Source of the DNA: Verrucomicrobiota bacterium
GTDB taxonomy: Bacteria > Verrucomicrobiota > Verrucomicrobiia > Opitutales > Opitutaceae
Reading direction: 5' to 3'
DNA: 5,559 nt
Assembly: GCA_023426435.1 (NCBI GenBank)
Contig: JAFAAS010000196.1
Location: forward strand, 1-5,559
Positions 1-5,325 of the stretch are shown here, piece by piece; position 1 is the first letter of the stretch, and every line of letters begins with the position of its first letter. The notes below the pieces were generated by a model that searched no databases, was not told the origin of the DNA, and saw only the letters and a list, made by a program, of their open reading frames with translations. Both the position numbers and the translations under genes were made by a program.

Positions 1-640
1 CCGGAGCGGCACCCGCGGCCGGAGCAGCCGCAGCCTCGGCCGGCGTCGCGCCAGCGGCATCGCTCGCGATTTCTCCCACGGGCTCGACGCACGAGACCAC
101 CGGTTGACCCGCCGCATCGAGGAAGTCGACGCCCGGGATCGGCTGCAAATTGCCCACCTTGATCGTCTCGCCGACTTTCAACTCGGTCACGTCGACCACA
201 ATCGCTTCCGGCAAATCCTTCGGCAGCGTGCGAATGCGGAGCTGCTGCGTCGCGAGCTCCAACACGCCGCTCTGGTTCTTCACGCCGAACGACTCGCCCG
301 CCAGGCGAACCGCCACGCGGATCTCGAACTTTTCATCCGCCTTAACTTCCTGAAAATCGATATGCACATAACGGTCCGTGATCGGGTCGCGCTGCACTTC
401 TTGAAGAAAGGAGAGCGAACGCTCCTGCTTGTCGTCACGCTTGAGCTCAACGAGCACCGCGCGGCCGCCGACCGACTTCACCAAACGGGTGAGCTCGGGG
501 ATGTCGACCGAGAGCGACTCGGGGCTGGTGTGCTTCCCATAAAGAACCGCCGGAACGCGGTTGGCCTTGCGAAGGCGACGGGAGGCGCTGCGGCCGGTTT
601 GGGCGCGATGCGCGACGTTCAATTCGAATTTTTGACTCAT
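1..640 (-). CDS. rplY: 50S ribosomal protein L25, CTC/TL5 type (3' end missing)
   Basis: This gene encodes the large-subunit protein that binds 5S rRNA, in the longer two-domain form known as Ctc or TL5. Reading leftward from ATG at 640, 213 codons are open to the window edge with no stop, so the C-terminus lies outside. Residues 1-95 are the 5S-rRNA-binding domain: the start MSQKFELNVAHR, the R-RLRK---VPAVLYG segment at 21-35, and the family signature VQRDPITDRYVHIDFQEV at 82-99. Residues 100-190 fit the beta-rich CTC C-terminal domain (KVGETIKVGNL at 156-165). From about 193 an Ala/Pro-rich low-complexity tail begins, which is common in this family. The start is fixed by an AGGTGG ribosome-binding site 9 nt upstream. 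Codon use is more balanced than in the neighbouring genes, as expected for a highly expressed protein. It is the first gene of a leftward unit and is functionally unrelated to the catabolic genes. The identification is firm. Confidence 0.95.
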   Translation of the reverse strand, partial: MSQKFELNVAHRAQTGRSASRRLRKANRVPAVLYGKHTSPESLSVDIPELTRLVKSVGGRAVLVELKRDDKQERSLSFLQEVQRDPITDRYVHIDFQEVKADEKFEIRVAVRLAGESFGVKNQSGVLELATQQLRIRTLPKDLPEAIVVDVTELKVGETIKVGNLQPIPGVDFLDAAGQPVVSCVEPVGEIASDAAGATPAEAAAAPAAGAAP

Positions 641-649
641 GGTTTCGTT

Positions 650-655
650 CCACCT
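650..655 (-). promoter_or_regulatory. Shine-Dalgarno site of the L25 gene
   Basis: On the minus strand AGGTGG lies 9 nt before the ATG at 640. It is the only clear purine-rich ribosome-binding site in front of any gene in this window, and it supports the chosen L25 start. The rest of the 641-778 spacer holds no convincing promoter hexamers and no strong terminator. Confidence 0.75.
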
Positions 656-778
656 GTCGCCCCGGAATTGAGGGCAGGCGTAATGGAAAAGGGTGCGAGG
701 TCATACGACCACTCTGGCGAACGCAAACAAATCTTTCGCCCCCGGCCTCCTCGTGCCGGCGACGCCCGCGAACGCTCT

Positions 779-1957
779 TCACCAGTCCCCCACGCTCCCA
801 TCCGCATAAAAGGTCCGCTGCAACACCTCCTGCTCGAAGGGATGCTTTTTGATCTCCGCCTCATCCAACTCGATTCCCAATCCCGGCTTCCGATTCGGCC
901 GCACGATCCGCCCGCGCTTCTCAACGGTAAACCCTTCCTTCACCACATCGCCGCGCCACGGCACATCCTGATGCACCGCCTCGCAAATGATGTAGCTCGG
1001 CGTCGCAAATCCCAACTCCAACGACGCCGCCGTGCTCACCGGCCCTTGCGGATTGTGCGGCGCCAACGACACCCGATGCGCCTCCGCCAGCGCCGCAATC
1101 CGCCGCGCCTCCGTCAATCCGCCGCAATGCGTGATGTCCGGCTGCAACACCGAACACGCCCGCTTCCCCAACAATTCCCGAAACGCATGGCACCCCACCA
1201 GCCGCTCGCCCGTTGCAATCGGCGTCGTCACCGCCCGCTGAATCGCCGCGATGTCATCCATCGTCTCCGGCCAGCACGGCTCCTCGAAGAAATACAGCCC
1301 GTAAGGCTCCAGCGCCTTCGCAAACTTCATCCCCATCCGCGGCGAGGGTCGCGCATGACAATCCACCATGATGTCGATGTCCGCCCCCACCGCCTCCCGC
1401 ATCGCCGCCACACACGCCTCCGCAAAACGCACCGGCCGGTTCCCTTCCAACGACATCGTCTCCGGCACCGCCATCGTCTTGAACGCCGTAAATCCGTCCG
1501 CCACCGCCGCGCGCGCCAGATCCGCAAATCGCGCCGCATCCGCCGGCGAGGTCTCGTAAAAATCCTCCATCTTCCCGCCCCCCAGATGGCAATACAGCCG
1601 CACGTAATCGCGCACGCGCCCGCCCCACAGCTCGTGACACGGCACGCCGTGAATTTTCCCGAGAATATCCCACAACGCGATGTCGATCCCGCTGATTGCC
1701 GTCCCTCGCACGATCCCATTCCCGTGCCAGAAATGCTGCCGATACATCATCTGCCAGAGATGCTCGATCCGCCGCGGATCCTCGCCCACCAGCAGCGTCG
1801 CCAAATCCTCGATCGCCCCCACCACGCCGCGCGTGTGCCACTCGAGCGTCGCTTCGCCCCAACCCCACAGCCCGGGCTGATCCGTCTCAACCTTCACAAA
1901 AATCCAGTTGCGCATGCGCGCATGGCACACCCGGGCGTCGATGGCGGTGATCTTCAT
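779..1957 (-). CDS. Enolase-superfamily sugar-acid dehydratase (D-galactonate dehydratase type, mandelate racemase/MLE family)
   Basis: The product (392 aa) is a Mg-dependent enolase-superfamily enzyme of the mandelate racemase subgroup, predicted to dehydrate a sugar acid to a 2-keto-3-deoxy acid in the cytoplasm. The capping domain is at about residues 1-120 (GWGEATLEW 32-40, GIDIALWDILGK 90-101) and the barrel follows. The visible catalytic set is metal ligands D199, E225 (FFEEP) and E251 (GER), acid H201 in VDCH, D274 in QPD, base H301 in APHNPQGP, and E326. Their spacings (26, 26, 23, 27, 25) match those I recall for E. coli D-galactonate dehydratase (D183/H185, E209, E235, D258, H285, E310). 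The start MKITAIDARV at 1957 is the family's usual beginning; a TTG at 2008 would add 17 unconserved residues and cover the operator. No Shine-Dalgarno is visible. The gene is divergent from the regulator and separated from it by 69 bp. The family is certain. The substrate is not: galactonate is only one candidate among aldonic and uronic-derived acids. Confidence 0.9.
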   Translation of the reverse strand: MKITAIDARVCHARMRNWIFVKVETDQPGLWGWGEATLEWHTRGVVGAIEDLATLLVGEDPRRIEHLWQMMYRQHFWHGNGIVRGTAISGIDIALWDILGKIHGVPCHELWGGRVRDYVRLYCHLGGGKMEDFYETSPADAARFADLARAAVADGFTAFKTMAVPETMSLEGNRPVRFAEACVAAMREAVGADIDIMVDCHARPSPRMGMKFAKALEPYGLYFFEEPCWPETMDDIAAIQRAVTTPIATGERLVGCHAFRELLGKRACSVLQPDITHCGGLTEARRIAALAEAHRVSLAPHNPQGPVSTAASLELGFATPSYIICEAVHQDVPWRGDVVKEGFTVEKRGRIVRPNRKPGLGIELDEAEIKKHPFEQEVLQRTFYADGSVGDW

Positions 1958-1988
1958 TTTGAAAAACGCTTGCCACGCTACGTGTCGT

Positions 1989-2006
1989 GATATTGTCGAC
2001 AAGATC
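1989..2006. promoter_or_regulatory. Candidate GntR/FCD operator (18-bp inverted repeat) in the divergent promoter region
   Basis: The sequence GATaTTGTCGACAAgATC is an inverted repeat with 8 of 9 pairs matched around a perfect 10-bp core, TTGTCGACAA. The TTGT-N2-ACAA layout is that of known GntR-family operators such as the Bacillus subtilis GntR site (core TTGTATACAA). It lies between the dehydratase start (1957, leftward) and the regulator start (2027, rightward). A possible rightward promoter, TTGCCA at 1970-1975 with TATTGT at 1991-1996 (spacer 15, shorter than ideal), would be overlapped by the repeat, which would give autorepression. Leftward promoter elements are not clear. The palindrome is seen directly; its role as operator is inferred from position and family. 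Confidence 0.6.
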
Positions 2007-2026
2007 AAATCGCCGGATCACTCGAA

Positions 2027-2893
2027 ATGTCCCTGACCGATCACATCGCCGACGATCTTCGTCGCCGCCTCGCCGCCGCCGGCGACACCCCGCTCGACCT
2101 CCGCCTCGCCGCGCTCGCCCAAGCCTACCAGGTCAGCACGCAACCCGTCCGCCTCGCCCTCGCCCGCCTCCGCCGCGAGGGCCTGCTGAAAAACCGGCCG
2201 CGCACTTCCGGGCGTTCGCCGCGCTCCGCCTCCCCTCCCGTCCGTCCGAAAAAATCCCCCCGCCCGCTCCCTCCGTCCGACTCCACCAAACACGATCTCC
2301 CCGCTCGTCTTTCCGCCTTCGCCGTGCGGCTCAGCCTGCGCGGCGAGGAAACCTTCCTCCGCGAAGAATCCACCGCCGCCCACTTCGGCGTCTCCCGCGC
2401 CCTCGCCCGCGACGCTCTTCAACGTCTCCACGCCGAGGGCGTCGTCGAACACGTGCCGCGCCGCGGTTGGCGCGTCCGCCCGTTTTCCCGCCAGGACATG
2501 GCCGACTTCCTCCAGGTCCGCGAAGTCCTCGAGGTCCGCGCGCTCACCCTCGCCTGGCCACGTTTCGATCGCGCCGACATCGAAAATTTCTACCGCCGCA
2601 ACAATCCACGCGCCGCCAAACCCGACAACCGCCTCCACGACTACTGGATCGAGCGCTCCGAAAACCGCTACATCCGCCGCTTCTTCGCCCAACACGCGCC
2701 TTTCTTCAGCGCGCTCTTCAAGTGGGAAGACCACGATCCCGCCGCCGCTCGCCAAAGCTGCGAGCAACACCGCGCCATTCTCCGCGCCATCCTCGACCAC
2801 GATCGCCCCACCGCCGTCGCCGCGTTGATCGCGCACATCCACGGCAACCACCCCGTGCTCTCCAGCTGGCCCGACCAACCCGCCTCCTCATGA
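2027..2893 (+). CDS. GntR-family transcriptional regulator with two winged-helix domains and a short FCD domain
   Basis: The product (288 aa) is a predicted DNA-binding regulator of the FadR/FCD branch of GntR. Residues 1-58 form one GntR-like winged helix (LAALAQAYQVSTQPVRLALA at 27-46, then LRREGLL). A Pro/Ser/basic linker follows at about 59-90. A second winged helix is at 91-152 (AAHFGVSRALARDALQRLHA at 117-136, EGVVEHVPRRGWRV to 150). The FCD effector domain occupies about 154-280. Candidate metal ligands D200, H204, H248 and H270 keep the family's D-x3-H, H and H pattern, so an acidic ligand bound through a metal is likely. The stretch between R165 and H204 is about 20 residues shorter than usual, as if one helix were missing. 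Ordinary family members have one winged helix and about 220-250 aa. The gene is divergent from the dehydratase across the candidate operator and overlaps the next gene by ATGA, so it is probably co-translated with it. No strong Shine-Dalgarno precedes the ATG. Confidence 0.88.
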   Translation: MSLTDHIADDLRRRLAAAGDTPLDLRLAALAQAYQVSTQPVRLALARLRREGLLKNRPRTSGRSPRSASPPVRPKKSPRPLPPSDSTKHDLPARLSAFAVRLSLRGEETFLREESTAAHFGVSRALARDALQRLHAEGVVEHVPRRGWRVRPFSRQDMADFLQVREVLEVRALTLAWPRFDRADIENFYRRNNPRAAKPDNRLHDYWIERSENRYIRRFFAQHAPFFSALFKWEDHDPAAARQSCEQHRAILRAILDHDRPTAVAALIAHIHGNHPVLSSWPDQPASS

Positions 2894-4251
2894 AAGCTCC
2901 TCTCGATTGGACGCACACCCGCGCCGTCCTCGCCCGCAACGAACAATGGATCCCCGGCGGCCTCGCCTCCCTCAACCGCCGCGCCGACCCGTGCATCTCC
3001 TTCGCCCGCGGCCAGGGCGCGCACGTCTGGGATTTCGACAACAACGAATACATCGACTACCACTTCGGCTTCGCCCCCTACATTCTCGGACACAACGACC
3101 CCGACGTAAACGCCGCCGTCGCCGCCGCCCTCCGCAACGGCCTCTCCAACTTCGGCTCCGGCGCCACCCGCGAGGAGGGCGAGCTCGCCGAGCGCTTCCT
3201 CCAATGCGTCCCGTTCGCCGAGCGTGTCCAATTCATGAATACAGGCAGCGAGGCCACCGCGCAGGCGATCCGCATCGCGCGCGCCGCGACCGGCCGTTCG
3301 CACATCCTGAAAATTCAGGGCGGCTACAACGGCCATCACAACATGGTCGCCGCCAATCTCATGACTCCGCCCGATCGACTCGGCGGAAAACAAATCGTCG
3401 GCGACGAATACCCCGTCGCCCCCATCACCGCCGGCATCCCGCCGGAGGAAGCCGCGCTCCTCCACGCCGTCGAATTCAACGATGCCACCGCCGTCGCCAA
3501 GGTCGCGCAACGCGTCCCGCTCGCCGCCATCATCCTCGAGCCCGTTCTCCAAAATATCGGCGTCGTCCGCCCCAAACCCGGCTACCTCGAAGCCCTCCGC
3601 TGCCTCGCCACCGAACACGGATTTCTCCTGATCTTCGACGAGGTCAAAACCGGCTTCCGCGCCAGCCTCGGCGGCTACCAAACGCTCTGCGGCGTCGAGC
3701 CCGACCTCTCCACCTGGGGCAAAGCCATCGCCAACGGCATCCCGCTCGGCGCGATCGCCGGCAAACGTCCGTTCATGGACCTCGTGCTCCACTCCGATCC
3801 GTCGAAACGCGTCCTCCTCGCCGGCACCTATAACGCTCACCCCATCCCCATGGCCGCCGGCCTCGCCACGTTGAAAAAGCTCATGGACCGCTCCTTCGAC
3901 GTGTATTCAAAACTCGAACACATGGGCGCGAAGCTCCAGCACGGCCAGGAGGAGATATTCCGCCGCCACCGCCTCCGCGGGGTCGCCTCGCGGCTCGGCA
4001 GCGCCAGCTGCATTTATCTCATGGACCACCTGCCGCAAAACTGGTGGGACATCGCCACGCGCCACGACATGGCCGCCGACAAAGCCCTCCGCCTCTCCCT
4101 CATCCAGCGCGGCATCTATCAGATTCCCATCCCCGGCAAACAAGCCAGCCTCAGCTTCGCCCACACCGGCGCCGACATCGCCCGCACCCTCGAAGCCCTC
4201 GACGAATCCGTCGCCGAACTCAAAATCACCCACCCCCACGTCTTCAACTAA
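2890..4251 (+). CDS. Class III PLP-dependent aminotransferase, glutamate-1-semialdehyde aminomutase-like
   Basis: The product (453 aa) is a fold-type I PLP enzyme of the class III aminotransferase family. Visible motifs are the phosphate-binding NTGSEATAQAIRIARAATGR at 117-136, GGYNGHH at 144-150, EPVLQN at 217-222, FDEVKTGFR at 249-257 with D250 expected to hold the pyridine nitrogen, the Schiff-base lysine K278 in STWGKAIANG, and GTYNAHP at 312-318. The D250-K278 spacing of 28 equals that of glutamate-1-semialdehyde aminomutase (D245/K273 in Synechococcus, as I recall). The usual Y-H-G motif here reads Y-N-G, and the usual G-N-P after the GT reads A-H-P, which argues against a genuine HemL. 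The ATG overlaps the regulator's stop (ATGA), so translation is probably coupled; the bases before it are CCTCC-rich with no Shine-Dalgarno. The open frame upstream of 2890 is a non-coding shadow of the regulator. In this context the enzyme probably transaminates, or moves the amino group of, an intermediate of the sugar-acid-type pathway; the substrate is unknown. Confidence 0.9.
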   Translation: MKAPLDWTHTRAVLARNEQWIPGGLASLNRRADPCISFARGQGAHVWDFDNNEYIDYHFGFAPYILGHNDPDVNAAVAAALRNGLSNFGSGATREEGELAERFLQCVPFAERVQFMNTGSEATAQAIRIARAATGRSHILKIQGGYNGHHNMVAANLMTPPDRLGGKQIVGDEYPVAPITAGIPPEEAALLHAVEFNDATAVAKVAQRVPLAAIILEPVLQNIGVVRPKPGYLEALRCLATEHGFLLIFDEVKTGFRASLGGYQTLCGVEPDLSTWGKAIANGIPLGAIAGKRPFMDLVLHSDPSKRVLLAGTYNAHPIPMAAGLATLKKLMDRSFDVYSKLEHMGAKLQHGQEEIFRRHRLRGVASRLGSASCIYLMDHLPQNWWDIATRHDMAADKALRLSLIQRGIYQIPIPGKQASLSFAHTGADIARTLEALDESVAELKITHPHVFN

Positions 4252-4283
4252 CGCGTAGGCCGCCCGCTTGCGCGCGCTCCTTT

Positions 4284-4305
4284 CACCTCCCAAAAAACAC
4301 CTCCC
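4284..4305 (+). repeat. Short direct repeat abutting the hydrolase start codon
   Basis: Two identical copies of CACCTCCC (4284-4291 and 4298-4305) flank a run of six A, and the second copy touches the ATG at 4306. The copies carry CCTCC, the complement of a Shine-Dalgarno, exactly where a ribosome-binding site would be expected. The repeat is visible in the sequence; any role is unknown. Confidence 0.6.
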
Positions 4306-5151
4306 ATGCGCCTCGCCCGCTTCGGCCCCTTCCGCCACGAAAAACCCGCTCTCGTCGATTCCCAAAACCGCCTGCGCGACGCCTCCTCGCTCGCCCCCGA
4401 CTGGAATCCCGCCTTCTTCCAATCCGGCGGCCTCGAAAAAGTGCGTAACATCAATCTCGATACGCTTCCCTTCGCGCCCGTCGACGCCCGCCTCGGCTCC
4501 TGCGTCCCCCGCCCCGGCAAACTCATCGGCATCGGCCTCAACTACGCCGACCACGCCGCCGAATCCGGCATGGCCCTCCCCGCCGAACCCATTGTCTTCC
4601 TCAAAGCCACCAACACCGTCGTCGGTCCGCACGACGACATCCTCATCCCGCGCGGCTCCGAGAAAACGGATTGGGAAGTCGAGCTCGGCGTCGTCATCGC
4701 CCGCGAAACCCGCTACCTCGCCTCACCCGCCGACGCCGCCGCCTGCATCGCCGGCTATTGCGTCTCGAATGACGTTTCCGAACGCGCCTTCCAACTCGAA
4801 CGCGGCGGCCAATGGACCAAGGGAAAATCCTGCGACACCTTCAATCCCCTCGGCCCCTGGCTGGTCACGCCCGACGAAATCCCCGATCCTGCCAACCTCG
4901 GTCTCCGCCTCTGGGTCAACGACGAACCCCGCCAAAACGGCCACACGCGCACGATGATCTTCAACGTGCCGCATCTGATCCACTACCTCTCTCAATTCAT
5001 GACCCTCGAGCCCGGCGACGTCATCACCACCGGCACCCCGCCCGGCGTCGCACTCGGCATGAAGCCCCCGCGCTATCTCCGCGCCGGCGACATCGTCACC
5101 CTCGAAATCGACCACCTCGGCCGCCAGCGCTCCACCTGCCGCCCCGCCTGA
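4306..5151 (+). CDS. Fumarylacetoacetate-hydrolase-family enzyme, probable 2,4-diketo-3-deoxy-acid hydrolase
   Basis: The product (281 aa) belongs to the FAH superfamily of metal-dependent enzymes that hydrolyse or decarboxylate diketo and keto-enol acids. The N-terminal 60 or so residues (MRLARFGPFRHEKPALVD) are the small domain typical of bacterial members. The catalytic domain begins near 68 (GKLIGIGLNYADHAAESG), with the likely dyad H83/E86. Metal ligands are E124 and E126 in TDWEVELGVV and D156 in CVSNDVSER. Later motifs are GGQWTKGKSCDTFNPLGPW at 167-185 and the substrate-loop signature TTGTPPGVALG at 241-251. From memory it closely resembles the 2,4-diketo-3-deoxy-L-fuconate hydrolases of non-phosphorylating deoxysugar pathways, often labelled ureidoglycolate lyase by automatic annotation. 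It follows the aminotransferase after 54 nt with no visible terminator, so it is probably in the same operon. The ATG directly follows a pyrimidine-rich direct repeat and has no Shine-Dalgarno. The superfamily is certain, the exact substrate is not. Confidence 0.9.
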   Translation: MRLARFGPFRHEKPALVDSQNRLRDASSLAPDWNPAFFQSGGLEKVRNINLDTLPFAPVDARLGSCVPRPGKLIGIGLNYADHAAESGMALPAEPIVFLKATNTVVGPHDDILIPRGSEKTDWEVELGVVIARETRYLASPADAAACIAGYCVSNDVSERAFQLERGGQWTKGKSCDTFNPLGPWLVTPDEIPDPANLGLRLWVNDEPRQNGHTRTMIFNVPHLIHYLSQFMTLEPGDVITTGTPPGVALGMKPPRYLRAGDIVTLEIDHLGRQRSTCRPA

Positions 5152-5152
5152 C

Positions 5153-5188
5153 GTCCTATAGGAGCCTGCTCACAGGCGATCTCAGGAC
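5153..5188. repeat. REP-like nested hairpin after the hydrolase gene
   Basis: Two bases after the hydrolase stop is a nested inverted repeat. The outer stem is GTCCT (5153-5157) with AGGAC (5184-5188), and the inner stem is GCCTG (5164-5168) with CAGGC (5173-5177) around the loop CTCA. The sequence TAGGAGCCTG at 5159-5168 has the layout of bacterial REP elements, a G-T/A-A-G-G head followed by a short hairpin, as in the Pseudomonas REPs. It may also act as a 3'-end mRNA stabiliser. No T-run follows, so it is not a classical terminator. Whether it is repeated in the genome cannot be seen from one window. Confidence 0.55.
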
Positions 5189-5218
5189 CTTCGCGCTCCT
5201 TCGCGCCTCTTCGCGGTT
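5189..5218. repeat. Three tandem 10-nt units with core CTTCGCG
   Basis: CTTCGCG occurs at 5189-5195, 5199-5205 and 5209-5215, with an exact period of 10 nt and variable bases between the cores. The array begins where the REP-like hairpin ends. Similar intergenic arrays of short GCGAAG-type units occur in several environmental bacterial genomes, as far as I recall, without an established function. Confidence 0.6.
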
Positions 5219-5237
5219 CGATAATTATCCTTCCGCG

Positions 5238-5258
5238 AAAAAACGGGTTCACCACCCG
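5238..5258 (-). terminator. Possible minus-strand intrinsic terminator
   Basis: CGGGT (5244-5248) pairs with ACCCG (5254-5258) around a 5-nt loop, and six A (5238-5243) lie on its left side. On the minus strand this reads as a GC-rich 5-bp stem followed by TTTTTT, the form of an intrinsic terminator for leftward transcription. The stem is short, and both flanking genes run rightward, so it would act only on antisense transcripts. Low confidence. Confidence 0.35.
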
Positions 5259-5299
5259 CACGCTCCTCGCTGCACCGGCTTCAGCCTTAGTGGATATTC

Positions 5300-5314
5300 C
5301 GCGCCCAAGGCGCG
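5300..5314. repeat. GC hairpin upstream of the transporter gene
   Basis: CGCGCC (5300-5305) and GGCGCG (5309-5314) form a perfect 6-bp stem with a CAA loop, ending 11 nt before the transporter ATG. In the mRNA it would sit close to the ribosome-binding region and could limit initiation. It could equally be part of the repeat cluster in this spacer. No T-run follows. Confidence 0.5.
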
Positions 5315-5325
5315 CTTCCTTACGC

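Noticed and set aside
738..762. Terminator for the dehydratase gene in the 641-778 spacer
   Set aside because: CCGGC (742-746) and GCCGG (755-759) can pair, but the stem is short and bulged and there is no proper T-run downstream on the minus strand.
1431..1440. Perfect palindrome ACCGGCCGGT
   Set aside because: It lies inside the dehydratase coding region, is short, and is expected by chance in GC-rich DNA.
104..1990. Very long rightward open frame (628 codons) opposite L25 and the dehydratase
   Set aside because: The translation is Arg/His/Pro-rich low-complexity sequence with no family resemblance. It lies antisense to two well-conserved genes and is the usual GC-rich shadow.
1958..2008. 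TTG start at 2008 for the dehydratase
   Set aside because: It would add 17 residues without family support and would cover the divergent operator region. MKITAIDARV at 1957 is the normal start.
1987..2889. Upstream extension of the aminotransferase frame, which would add about 300 residues
   Set aside because: The extra part is Arg/Pro-rich and overlaps the whole conserved regulator in another frame. The family's normal N-terminus begins at the ATG at 2890.
2668..3840. Leftward open frame of 390 codons opposite the regulator and aminotransferase
   Set aside because: Its composition is Gly/Ala/Glu/Val-rich without motifs, and it mirrors the codons of the real genes on the other strand.
2890..4251. 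Calling the PLP enzyme HemL (heme biosynthesis)
   Set aside because: The active-site motif changes and the catabolic neighbourhood argue against it; only the general fold and the aminomutase-like subfamily are supported.
5220..5229. GATAATTATC as a -10 promoter box for the transporter
   Set aside because: It is AT-rich and palindromic, but no -35-like hexamer is seen at a suitable distance, so a promoter cannot be claimed.
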